From: Chara braunii | Lineage: Eukaryota > Streptophyta > Charophyceae > Charales > Characeae | Reading direction: 5' to 3' | DNA length: 21,363 nucleotides | NCBI GenBank assembly: GCA_003427395.1 | Contig: BFEA01000134.1 | Location: 1,967,778 to 1,989,140, forward strand | Shown: piece after piece, positions 9,715-18,375 of the stretch | Numbering within the stretch: the stretch's first letter is position 1 | How the letters are laid out: each line of letters begins with the position of its first letter | Translations under genes and position numbers: made by a program | The notes under the pieces: generated by a model | The model's database searches: none | What the model was told of the DNA's origin: nothing | Seen by the model: only the letters and a program-made list of their open reading frames with translations

Positions 9715-11180
9715 ATGACTGATTCGACACAGGCTATGGCATCTCTACATAAGGCATTAGCCCCTTGGGTTAAACAAAGGGGAGTGAGCCTGATGGGTAG
9801 AGCAACAATGATTATCAATTCGATTTTCTCCACTATATGGTATGAGCGGGCTCTTTTTCGGTTGAATAAGGCAACACAAAGTGAGTTGGTGCACATTCTA
9901 GCACACTATGTGTGGAAGGAGGAAGATAGCGACGCCGTGTTCTTGACCAAAGTGGCATGGACAACTGTTACCCAACCCAAGAGGTTGGGTGGACTATCCA
10001 TTTTGGACCCAGGTCGACAGATTGCAGCTTTGCTAGTAAGATGGGTGCCATGGGCAATCTTATCTGGTCCGACCTGCCCATGGTGACAGTTGGCGGATTT
10101 CTTTCTGATGAAAGCTTGGAACCGGGGACACGAACGTTGTGTGTGGCGTGCAACCTTTACTCCTGTCTATGTGAGAAAGAAATTGCCTGATTGAGTTTGG
10201 AAAGGGATAATGCACGCACGGTAAAACTGCGTCCCACAACTGCGCCCAGTACGATTAGTTATGGAGCGTATTCTTACTCAACCTCTTTTCGAAACCCCGC
10301 GGATTTTGGCAGAAAATAATCTGTTTTTTGCTTGTTTCAGTTTCAGAGCGTTTGAGGATTCCTAGATGGCTAGAGGGGTGGGGACAATTTTCGACATTCG
10401 GGACCTCCACAGAGGGGATTGGAAAGCATCATTACAGTTCTCTCATAAACTGTCCGCTCTTAGATAAGAAGTACTGCATTTGGCTGCGTTATGTGACGCA
10501 GTGCCACCCCAATGGACGGACACGTTGCGAGCAGGGAAAGTGTTATACAAGGACAATTGGTATAGAAAGTTGGATGAGAAAGAGTCGACTTGCCTGTGGA
10601 AAGGTGAGAGAATACTGCAATCAGGACAGGTGCGGACTTCAGCTCGGAAATTGCAAGAACCGCAGCAGTCTGTGGGTCAACCGTTGGTTCTCGAAGTACA
10701 ACAGATACCTTTTCCTCCACTATCACAACTTTTGTCGGTGTGTGTATTAGAACACCAAGATTGTGTACGACCTTTTGCAGTTTCAGTTTCAGCTTGCGAA
10801 CTGTCAGTAGACCCGCGAGACTGGGAGTGGATACATCCCCTTAAGCCCGCAACAAAGATGCGTCTTCATGAATATTCTACAAAACTGAGGTATCAGCTAG
10901 CTCGGCCCGACCTCGATATTGGGTGGAAGGTGGCTAGATGCTGGGTTGCTTCTAGTTGGGTGAGAGATACAGCGGAACGATTAGCTTCGGCGCTGCCGCA
11001 CTTTTGGAAACAATTGCTAGATGTACGGGTTGTCAAACAAGCCAGTTTACTGTGGCTCATTATGCATCAGGCACTGCCAACAGCCAACTGGTGTGCTAAA
11101 AGAACGGTTAAAACTTCCCTCTTCTGCGTCATCTGTTAAGGAATCAGAATCGAAGATTTGCAACACATGTTGCTTCATTG
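9715..11180 (+). pseudogene. LINE RT thumb/connector and zf-RVT-like region, broken
   Basis: The frame at 9715-10086 contains SLMGRATMIINSIFSTIWY and then KVAWTTVTQPKRLGGLSI, the usual L1 sequence after the RT ('GR..lI...l....y' and 'W..v..PK..GGLG'). After degraded sequence, the frame at 10480-11139 (219 codons) runs through a Trp-rich connector to LLWLIMHQALPTANW, the typical start of the zf-RVT region. FCVIC, a stop, and EDLQHMLLHW follow at about 11120-11175, matching the C-x2-C then E..H.L.. pattern with some Cys lost. Stops and frameshifts show decay. This region binds nucleic acid in active L1 elements. Confidence 0.75.
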
Positions 11181-12085
11181 GGAGTCGAGACATTCAATCA
11201 TGAAATCACAGAAATGCAATCACAGATCAAAATGACCAATGAGAGTCCAAGTCCAACAATAACCCGCGTACGGGATGTCAAATGGAAAGAATTCACATCA
11301 TACATGTCTCATCCCCTTCCGCCACCACCTTCCAACCACCCACCCTGTGATCCGCCAATCGTACCAACAATAAAAAATGGTTCAGGTCGTCGGCAGCCAT
11401 CGTCGAAACGCTGGCAGGAGACGATTGCCTGTGCGAGTGTGCTGAAGAGAACGAACAAAGTTTGTTACTGTTATTCATAGTTCGCTCCTATACTAGTAGT
11501 TCCTAACTCTTCCTATTTTCCCAGCAAATCCGCAGTGAACTGTCAAATATGGTCCCTCGTCCGCGTGAAGTTCCTGACCGCATTACCCACAAACCGGTCC
11601 CAGAAACCCTTGGCCCGGTACTCCTTTTGTAGAGTCAGGACTTGCTTCGGAATCTGTGTTCGATCCGTTGTATTTCTATCAATTCGATGTAACCAGCCTG
11701 TGACTCCGGCCAGTTTTTGTTTTCGACTTGGCCAAGAGTTTGAATCCTGGCCTGTCCTAAAAATTACGTTCTCTGTGATCCAGATACTTTCTTAATTCTT
11801 TTTCCTTTGCGTACTCCTGAAAAAGGGAAAATCCTGTTTGACTTTCGTTCGACACCCCAAAAAATCCCATACCCTATTTTTTTGCTCTGTACGTTTCAGT
11901 GTCAGGGTCTTCGGGTAGCAGTTTTTGAACTTTCGTCGGATTCGGTTGGCAGTCACTAATGATTTACAACTACCGCATTGGTAAGCCAAAAAAAAAGAAA
12001 CATCGTCCATTAACCGGATTCCGTAAATCAATCGACGGTCAGTGTGAGTTGTCCATAACATTTTGGGAATGGTAGAGGGGAGACG
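11181..12085. other. About 900 bp inside the LINE that its protein does not explain
   Basis: The LINE protein reading stops shortly after the zf-RVT-like motif and restarts near 12085 with the C-terminal tail. The stretch between has a 100-codon Pro-rich ORF (11178-11480) without recognised motifs and a 3' part (about 11500-12060) with no good frame. It may be a later insertion into the LINE, a degenerate extension of its ORF, or a deletion/insertion scar. I find no matching duplication or inverted repeats at the edges. Confidence 0.4.
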
Positions 12086-12495
12086 TCTCTTTGATCCTAC
12101 ACAATTTTACAAGATGGACTGATGATTTTGTTCTTTTAGGCAATGCGTCTCGCAGACAATTCTCTCTTGGACCACTTGGCTATGATGAAGAAACATTGAG
12201 GGGGGCGATCCTCTGGACGTTATGGAACCTTAGGAGCTCGGCAATTAGAAGAAAGGAACAACTTACCCCTCCTATGATTAGAGCGGAAGTTAAGTTAAAT
12301 ATTAAACAGACCATAACCACGGACTTGACACATAAAGTAGTCAACAAAGGGTATAGTACCAAACCGATGAACAAGTTTTATTCACATTGGACAGAGTTGT
12401 CGGGCTTGGTGAGCATCACTGTGGGCGTCCATGGGGTACATGAGCTTACATTTACATCCTTCTCTTTGCAGACGTGTACCGAAACGCAGTTCTGA
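12086..12495 (+). pseudogene. LINE ORF2 C-terminal tail remnant
   Basis: The open frame reads LGYDEETLRGAILWTLWNL then RSSAIRRKEQLTPP, the tryptophan-containing 'ILW.LW..R....' helix that follows the zf-RVT region in plant-lineage L1 ORF2 proteins. The frame continues to a TGA at 12493-12495 with no further motif. It is separated from the preceding LINE coding pieces by about 900 bases. Confidence 0.55.
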
Positions 12496-12885
12496 TCTCT
12501 AATGCGGATGCGGAAGGAGTACAAATTTATACAGGCTTATACAGTAGACTACAATAGACAACAATATGTTACTAGATAGATTATAATGTATATTATAATG
12601 TAGATTAAAATGTCTATAATAAGGGATGATGTAGGTTCCAATACTGTCCTTAATAGCATTGTTTACTTCTTTACTTTGCTGATTGTGATTCATTGACGGA
12701 TTGCGTTTGGGCTTGTTTCCGGAGCCGGTTGAGGGGTTGCGTTTGGTTCTTTTTCTACAGCCTGGACTCGCACCCGGTCGGAGTAGATGGGAGCAAATAT
12801 GGGGCTGTGAATGTTTTGTAAGGGACACCGGGCTCGTTTCCGGTAAAGTTTAAATGAAAACTATTCATGTAAAAAAAAAAAAAAA
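12496..12885 (+). other. LINE 3' untranslated region with poly-A tail
   Basis: AT-rich sequence with TATAATGTA-type repeats (12570-12620), a short duplication of GATTGCGTTTGG / GGTTGCGTTTGG (about 12697-12748), and a terminal run of 15 A (12871-12885). The minus-strand ORF 12499-12828 shows no motif and is regarded as chance. Confidence 0.65.
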
Positions 12886-12913
12886 CACTCACGAAACGAA
12901 TAAAGGTTTGTCT
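12886..12913 (-). mobile_element. Right-hand remnant of the LINE-split retrozyme monomer
   Basis: CACTCACGAAACGAATAAAGG then TTTGTCT matches CATCCACGAAACAAAGAAAGG then TCTGTC in the tandem monomers, beginning exactly where the left piece (ending 8476) leaves off. The rest of the monomer is missing and a T-run and (TA)n follow. It is short, but its position directly after the LINE poly-A makes chance unlikely. Confidence 0.75.
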
Positions 12914-12943
12914 ATTTTTTTTTTTCTATATATATAATATATA

Positions 12944-13637
12944 CAGGGTTGTCGGCGTTCAAGACGGGACGAATGCTCGAACCCGAGCGCCCGAACGTTC
13001 GACACCCCCCCTCGACGAGTTCAACCGTTAGGTCGAACGCGGAAAAAAAAAAAAAAAAAATGAAAATTAAAAACTCTGAAAAAAATATATGGTATGCAAA
13101 AAAATAAACGAAACAATATTTGCCCAACGTTACATTGAAATTCTTTACTAAATTTGAAACAAAAATCAATTAAAAAAAAAAAAAAAAAAAAAACTTGAAT
13201 TATTGAGTGGGTCATCTTTGGTGATGTTTCTTTTTTTTTTAGCTATGTAAAAGGCCATGAAAATTTTTGAATGTGTATCTTACATAATGGAGAAGTTACA
13301 AATAAAGTTTGAATTGTTTTTTTCTTTATCATACCCCAAAAAAAAATTAAAAAAATGAAAAAAAAAAAAAAATAGTAAGTGGGCAGGGAAGTTTTCACAC
13401 CACCATCTTTGTCGATTTATTATTTTATTTTGGCTAAATAAAATAGATTCAAAATTAAGAGGAACATACTTTACATCACAAAGAACTCACAAAATAAATT
13501 TTAAAAAAACATAGTAATATTTAGTTGCCAAACTTTTTTTTTGCGGGGTTTGAACCCCTTCAGGTTCGGGCTCGGTACGGGGATTCGAATGCCCGAACGT
13601 TTGGGGGTTAGCTTAGGGGTTCGACTTTTCAACCCTA
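12944..13637. mobile_element. hAT-like non-autonomous element (694 bp) inside (TA)n
   Basis: The left end reads CAGGGTTGTCGG and the right end, reversed, TAGGGTTGAAAA. Both obey the YARNG rule of hAT termini and share AGGGTTG. (TA)n on both sides hides any 8-bp duplication. There is no transposase frame. The part at about 13200-13637 is an inverted copy of 15153-15579, and 12944-13200 continues as the inverse of 21148-21363, so two copies of one family are compared within this window. The inside is AT-rich with A-runs near 13043-13060 and 13172-13192. The class assignment rests on termini only. Confidence 0.55.
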
Positions 13638-13814
13638 TATATATATATACATACATATATATATATATATATAATAAATTTAAAAAAAACATAGTAATAT
13701 TTAGGTGCCAAAATATTTTTTTGCGGGGTTTGAACCCCTTCAGGTTGAACTGAACGGGGATTCGAACGCCCATACGTTTGGGGGTTAGCTTAGGGGTTCG
13801 ACTTGGCAACCTTA
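13493..13814. repeat. 180-bp-period duplication of the hAT-like element's right end
   Basis: 13493-13636 and 13673-13813 align from AATAAATTT-AAAAAAACATAG through GGGGTTTGAACCCCTTCAGG to GGGGTTAGCTTAGGGGTTCGA. The two are separated by a (TA)n run (13637-13672). The second ends CAACCTTA, which reversed is TAAGG and again fits YARNG. The first copy is the end of the 694-bp element; the second is either a second element with its left part lost or a slippage-mediated duplication across the TA tract. Confidence 0.75.
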
Positions 13815-13899
13815 TATATATATATATATCGTCACAAACAGAACTGTCCGGTAAACCGAAAGGAGAGAGAGAGAAGAGGACAACAAACGAGGGGCTGTG

Positions 13900-13959
13900 A
13901 CAAATTCTTTCGTCGGAGTTTCACCGACTGATAAGGAGGCTGAACCCTCAACAGTCTGC
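13900..13959 (-). ncRNA. Hammerhead ribozyme, copy 1 (core mutated)
   Basis: It has the same layout as copy 2, with perfect stem I (GAGG/CCUC) and stem II (GUCGG/CCGAC). The minus-strand core reads CUUAUCA instead of CUGAUGA, and stem III contains a G-G clash. G5 and G8 are catalytically required, so this copy should be inactive. Confidence 0.75.
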
Positions 13960-14323
13960 AGAATCCCCTCACTAATTACACTGTAAATGATAATCTACCT
14001 TAACCAAAATCAAAGTAAACTATCACTCACCCACACCAGATGAAAAACTCTACAGACTGTCGGTTCACACCCCATCACAAGCCAGCAAAACATCCACGAA
14101 ACAAAGAAAGGTCTGTCACAGCCAAAAAATACACTCCAGACATGCCGCTGACAATAGAGGCACAACATGGCCGCCTAGTAACGGCCCCGGCCACTGCCGC
14201 TCGACCTGACCGGAAAAAACCGTAGCAGGAAGCTAGCGAGTCGTAGCATATATCGTCACAAACAGAACTACCCGGTAAACCGTAGGCAGAGAGAGAGAAG
14301 AGGACAACAAACGAGGGGCTGTG

Positions 14324-14383
14324 ACAAACTGTTTCGTCGGAGTTTCACCGACTCATCAGGAGGCTGAACCCTCAACAGTCTGC
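14324..14383 (-). ncRNA. Type III hammerhead ribozyme, copy 2 (complete)
   Basis: Read on the minus strand: GCAGACUGU (stem III), U at 14374 as the cleavage base, GAGG-6-nt loop-CCUC (stem I), CUGAUGA (14359-14353), GUCGG-7-nt loop-CCGAC (stem II, perfect), GAA (14335-14333), then ACAGUUUGU closing stem III with nine pairs including G-U. Every invariant core base is present and all three helices form. Cleavage is predicted between plus positions 14374 and 14373. The closed stems I and II and open stem III make it type III, the plant retrozyme and viroid form. Confidence 0.92.
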
Positions 14384-14747
14384 AGAATCCCCTCACTGAT
14401 TACACTGTAAATGATAATCTACCTTAACCAAAATCAAAGTAAACTATCACTCACCCACACCAGATGAAAAACTCTACAGACTGTCGGTTCACACCCCATC
14501 ACAAGCCAGCAAAACATCCACGAAACACAGAAAGGTCTGTCACAGCCAAAAAATCCACTCCAGACATGTCGTTGGCACTAAAGGCACAACATGGCCGCCT
14601 TGTAGCTGCCCTAACCACTGCCGCTCATCCTGACCGGAAAAAACCGTAGCAGGAAGCTAGCGAGTCGTAGCATATATCGTCACAAACAGAACTACCCGGT
14701 AAACCGTAGGCAGAGAGAGAGAAGAGGACAACAAACGAGGGGATGTG

Positions 14748-14806
14748 AGAAACTGTTTCGTCGGAGTTTCACACACTCATTAGGAGGGTGAACCCTAACA
14801 GTCTGC
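14748..14806 (-). ncRNA. Hammerhead ribozyme, copy 3 (core mutated)
   Basis: The minus-strand core is CUAAUGA, a change at the invariant G5. Stem II is weakened (GUGUG against CCGAC), and one base is lost from the stem I arm near 14794-14797. It should be inactive. Confidence 0.75.
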
Positions 14807-15152
14807 AGAATCCCCTCACTAATTACACTTTAAATGCTAATCTACCTTAACCAAAATCAAAGTAAACTATCACTCACCCACACCAGATGAAAAACTCTAC
14901 AGACTGTCGGTTCACACCCCATCACAAGCCAGCAAAACATTCACGAAACAAATGAAGGTCTGTCATTACCAAAAAATATATTCCAGACATGCAGCTGGCA
15001 CTAGAGGTAGAGCATGGCCGCCTAGTAACGGCCCCGACCACTGCCGCTCGACCTGACCGAAAAAAACCGTAGCAGGAAGCTAGCGAAGTTGTAGAATATA
15101 TTATCACAAACGTAACTGCCTATATATATATATAGACATAGAGAGATATATA

Positions 15153-15579
15153 CAGTGTCACCAGCCCGTAGGTACGGGCGTTCGGGGTCCCGTACGGGGT
15201 CCGAACCTGGCGGCGTTCGGCCCCCGCCAAAAATTATTTCGGGGCGTAATTTTTTTATTTTTTTTCCTAAATGTTTTCCTTTTAGTTCACTATGACGTGA
15301 GGTACGTGCCTGTAAAGTTCAAGTCATTTGGCGCAGCCAAATATGAATTAAAAATCGCCAACGATGGTGGTGTCAAAACGTGCTCGCCCACGTTTTGTTT
15401 CACTTTTTATTTTTTGTTTTCACTTTAGTTCGGGGTCTTAACAATTTGATTATTTTTTGAAACTTTTTTAGTGTGATTTGCATGATGTGAAGTACACATT
15501 TATAGATTTTCAGGGCATTTAGCTGTGCCAAAAAAAAAAAAAAATTGGCAAAAATGGCGGTGTCGAAATGTGCTCGTGC
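15153..15579. mobile_element. Second hAT-like element, left part (inverted copy, split by the Penelope-like element)
   Basis: It begins CAGTGTCACC after (TA)n, fitting YARNG, and its whole length is the reverse complement of about 13200-13637 allowing divergence. Shared strings include CCCGTACGGG-like blocks, GATGGTGGTGT and GTACACATT. An internal 190-bp-period repeat is visible (15283-15390 against 15473-15579). It stops at the 5-bp target duplication CGTGC (15575-15579) and continues at 21148. Confidence 0.7.
15575..15579. repeat. Target-site duplication, left copy (CGTGC)
   Basis: CGTGC directly precedes the left pseudo-LTR and is repeated exactly at 21148-21152 after the right pseudo-LTR. 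With one copy removed, the flanks join to continue the hAT-like element, matching the uninterrupted copy near 13193-13215 in inverse orientation (…CACTCAATAATTC). Confidence 0.8.
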
Positions 15580-16162
15580 CAACGTGTCGTATGAATTCAG
15601 CATTCGGGGGCGGGGGGGACGCACCGACCTGATTAGGTTCATTTGTTTTTGGTTCATTTGTTGTGGTTTGACCAGTTACAGAGTAATATTGAGCAAGGTA
15701 CTGTGGTCTGACGCTATATCGTACCAACTTGTTGGCGAAAATACAAAGTAGTGGACCTGTTTTTTCGGAGCGTTTGGTGATTCCTCGCAGTAATGCGGGA
15801 TTTGCATAGTTTTTTCGAAGTTTCCGCTGGATTGACGCGAGATAAATAGGATATCAATTAAAAAGTAATCCTCTTCGTTGGGGAGGTGTCGGCATGACCA
15901 TGGGAAAGGAAATACGGTGGGGGACGGGGGAGAGTTGGCGGGGGGATGGTCACGGGTGCTTCCTTTCATCATTTTTTCAGCGCCATCGCTAATATTTTCG
16001 TCACCATCGTTGACCCACCACCGGTTAACATGGCTGTTTTAAATGAGCAGTTGCTTTAATTGATGAGAAGAATCGACAGTTGCATATTGACTTTTACCAG
16101 ATTGTTGTCTACTGTGCCCGGTGTGCAGTCCTTCTGTGCCTGGTGTGCAGTCTATTGATCCT
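15580..16162 (+). repeat. Left pseudo-LTR of the Penelope-like element
   Basis: It aligns with 20628-21147 from CAACGTGTCGTATGAATTCA through GGGGGCGGGGGGGACGC to GCAGTCTATTGATCCT, with scattered substitutions. The left copy has about 64 extra bases (about 16084-16147) containing a doubled CTGTGCCYGGTGTGCAGTC, lost from the right copy. Divergence between copies shows the insertion is not recent. A 98-codon ORF on the minus strand (15676-15972) is shared with the right copy. Confidence 0.88.
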
Positions 16163-16281
16163 ACGATCAAGAGGCGTAACTAATTGGGCGATTGTACCCA
16201 GTGGAGGTGGCGGCCTGGTGACATATACACACAAGAGAAGCTGCGAGAACGACTTCCGGGAGTACTACAAGTGAGTTCAGG
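16163..16281 (+). other. Leader between pseudo-LTR and first ORF
   Basis: A short GC-rich leader. AAGTGAGT at about 16269-16276 resembles a splice donor, but nothing else supports an intron. The plus-strand ORF 16080-16274 crosses the pseudo-LTR edge and has no recognisable motif. Confidence 0.4.
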
Positions 16282-17463
16282 ATGAGCGAAGAAGGAGAGT
16301 CGGGACGAGGGAGTGAAGGGAGTGGGGCGCTCCCACCAGACGGACGAAAATGCTACAAGTGCGAGGAAGGGGGACATTTCATCCGGGATTGCGCCGAATT
16401 CTGGAGAGCTAGAGCACAAGGGAGGTTGTTCGTCCCTTCGGCATCACCAGCGGGCCAAGCACGAACAGGCAGAAGAACGACGATCGGATTGGATGGTTTG
16501 GGTTTTCGTCGCAGTCGCTCTGCAGATAGTGGAAGTGAGAAGGTGGAAGAGAGTACGGACACTCTGATGAGGGAGTATTTTGTACATATGGCGGAGGAGA
16601 GGCGCGAGAGAATGGACAGAGAAAGAGCTGCGGAGAGAAAGAGGGTAGAGGAGGAGGCACGGCGGAAAAAGGAAGCAAGAAGGGCGGCGAGGGAAAAGAG
16701 AACTTGAAGACTAATGGAGGAGGAGAGGGACGCTAGATTAATGAAGATTATTCGACACGAAATGAGGAAAGAAAGAGAGGATGAGGAAGAATGCTACGAA
16801 GCTAAAGGAAAGAGACAAGCGAAGATCGCAAGTCGGGAGGAGGCAGTGAATGAGGAGAAAGAACGGCTTAGAAGATGGATCGCACAACAAACCTTTGGGA
16901 AGGAAGAAGCGGAGGATGAGGAGCTGGTTGCACTACGTATACCAGCAGCAAAATTTAAACTGATGGAGAAAAGGAAACGGGGTCCAGAAGTGCTTATTGG
17001 GAACAATCCACCTATGACAACTCCGGAGAAGAGGTCGAGTACAAGACTTTCCGAGGAGGCAAAAATGCGCATCGAAACAATGAAGGGGGAACTAATTAAG
17101 GACACGGCGACATCGAGTACACCGACAAAAATTGACCTGTCTCTTAAACACATCACGGCAGCATGTGGGCCGGGTGGGAAGGAGAAATTCGAGCACGACT
17201 GTCAAGAATTCTATGACGCGCTGACCATAGACGAATTGAAGGAGGTCTGTCGTCGGGAGAAGGTTACGTACGGTAACCGAGAACTGGCTATCAAAAGGCT
17301 GGTTATTTGGAGTTCCGCCGTGGCTTATGACCCATCGAATATTCCATTACCGATGACGACGCTTGTCACTAAGAGGTCCAGTAAAGGTGTATTGATTAAA
17401 GAAGAGGCGAAACGAGACACTTCGGAGTCGGACCAGTCCTTCAGTAAGGATGACTCGGAGTGA
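16282..17463 (+). pseudogene. Penelope-like element ORF1-like region: CCHC zinc knuckle, coiled coil, SAP-like domain
   Basis: One frame of 393 codons, broken only by TGA at 16705-16707. Residues 24-37 are a perfect CX2CX4HX4C knuckle (CYKCEEGGHFIRDC), the retroviral-gag type of RNA-binding finger. Residues about 90-210 are Arg/Glu/Lys-rich and predicted coiled coil (ERMDRERAAERKRVEEEARR). At residues about 314-343, LTIDELKEVCRREKV then NRELAIKRL fits a SAP motif, a small DNA-binding helix pair. It probably packages or guides the element RNA. The next coding block is in the same frame after TGA 17461-17463. It starts at the ATG of MSEEGES; translation could equally be one polyprotein with the endonuclease and RT. 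Confidence 0.75.
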
Positions 17464-18375
17464 GGTGCTTGTCGTCGCGACGACCTATTTGCACGGGCTA
17501 AAGATCTCAGTAACCTACGTCTACTTCATCTAGGTAAGGATAAGAGCGATGAAAGAAGGTTTAGAGCTGTAGTGACTGGCCTGATTTTCACCGGGCAGGT
17601 AAGTTGGGGGAAAAAAATCGTGAATCACTGGAATGAGGAGGTGAGTAGAGGGACTTTTGATTTGGCGGAGCCTAAGAGCTGTGTGTACGTGCTAATTTCT
17701 CCGTGGCATAAACAAGTGTATGTTGGTTTGACGGAGCGAAATCTGTGGGTGAGATGGCGAGAATACGTGTGCCAAGGGCGGGGGAGAAACAAACATGCAA
17801 GGACAGTATACAGCTGGTTTGGTAAGGTAGGAGCGCACACGTACGTCGCTCTTCCGCTGTTCACAAGTACAGATAAAAGGGAATTGGAGGCGGTCGAGAC
17901 TGCACTAATTAGACACTGGTCGCCGTTATTGAACGTTAGATCGGTTAGGTCTAGGCGAGCCTTTAAGAAATCGAAGAAGAGATCGGGAAAGAAGGAGAGG
18001 AAGAAATGGGGTGGCAAGGCGGCGAAGAAGGGGGATGGGTACTCAAGGGACGATGGAAAACTACTGGAGCTACGGGTTGACGGAACCGAAAGGAGTACGG
18101 TGAGAATTCTTGAACTGCTCCGTAGCCTAGAAAAGGGAAAAAGAAAAGTAAAGGGTTGGAGTAATGGAGGGAAAGTATGGACAGAAGGTTGGAAACTTGT
18201 TCCGAGACTCTTCGCAGAAACCAGGGTCAAGTATCGACGAGGTACCATGCCACTTACACGATGCAAGAACCTGTTTGAAACAGAGGGGGAAATCATTCTT
18301 CGGAAAGTGACTGAGACCTCACCAGCGTTGTTAGCTCTGAAAGAAGATATGGTTGGGATGTTTAGGAACAGATAG
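17464..18375 (+). pseudogene. GIY-YIG endonuclease domain (N-terminal to RT) of the Penelope-like element
   Basis: Same frame as the region upstream, open from 17464 to TAG 18373-18375. No ATG occurs near its start (the first suitable codon at 17572 is GTG), so it is best read as a continuation of the upstream protein. Counting from 17572: CVYVLISP (37-44) is the GIY strand and VYVGLTERN (49-57) the YIG strand. R61 in LWVRWREY is the catalytic Arg. E109 in ELEAVETALIRHWSP is the metal-binding Glu, followed by LLNVR. The spacer between the GIY and YIG strands has no Cys or His pair of the CCHH type. After about residue 125 a Lys/Arg-rich tail begins. The domain would nick the target for target-primed reverse transcription. 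Catalytic residues look intact. Confidence 0.85.

Larger units (their letters stand above)
8477..12885 (+). mobile_element. 5'-truncated L1-type LINE inserted in a retrozyme copy
   Basis: Both edges are defined by the interrupted retrozyme monomer. The left edge falls at about 8477, where monomer homology breaks and the LINE pre-RT protein frame begins (FFREHRRKLAPTLIR). The right edge is a 15-nt poly-A at 12871-12885, after which the monomer resumes. Order: pre-RT linker, RT, thumb/connector, zf-RVT-like region, about 880 unexplained bases, C-terminal tail, 3' UTR, poly-A. The apurinic endonuclease and ORF1 are missing, as expected for a 5'-truncated target-primed insertion. Many stops and frameshifts mean it is dead. 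I see no clear target-site duplication. Confidence 0.85.
13830..15120 (-). mobile_element. Tandem retrozyme array: three 424-425-bp monomers plus a partial fourth
   Basis: Monomers are 13830-14253, 14254-14677 and 14678-15102, with a short start of a fourth at 15103-15120. Each begins CGTCACAAACAGAAC and ends AGCAGGAAGCTAGCGAG with a TA-rich joint. Each carries a hammerhead block on the minus strand, so transcripts of that strand would self-cleave into about 424-nt units. Tandem monomers with a type III hammerhead and no protein are the hallmark of plant retrozymes, although known plant retrozymes usually have about 350-bp LTRs and a longer RNA. A 61-codon plus-strand ORF in copies 1 and 2 is broken in copy 3 and probably means nothing. 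Confidence 0.8.

Noticed and set aside
14040-14225. 61-codon ORF (MKNSTDCRFTPHHKP) repeated in retrozyme monomers
   Set aside because: On the strand opposite the ribozyme, broken by TGA in copy 3, and the monomer length is not a multiple of three. Likely chance in a repeated unit.
13837-15110. CRISPR-like or satellite interpretation of the tandem array
   Set aside because: Units are 424 bp with no spacers. The conserved ribozyme on one strand and the split copy elsewhere fit a retrozyme better than a simple satellite.
15153-15579. Treating this stretch as part of the Penelope-like element
   Set aside because: It is the inverse of 13200-13637 and is separated from the element by the CGTGC duplication.
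16269-16281. Splice donor AAGTGAGT upstream of the first Penelope-like ORF
   Set aside because: No matching acceptor or coding exon upstream that I can support.
17625-18296. 223-codon minus-strand ORF opposite the endonuclease
   Set aside because: Shadow of the GIY-YIG reading frame; no motif on the minus strand.
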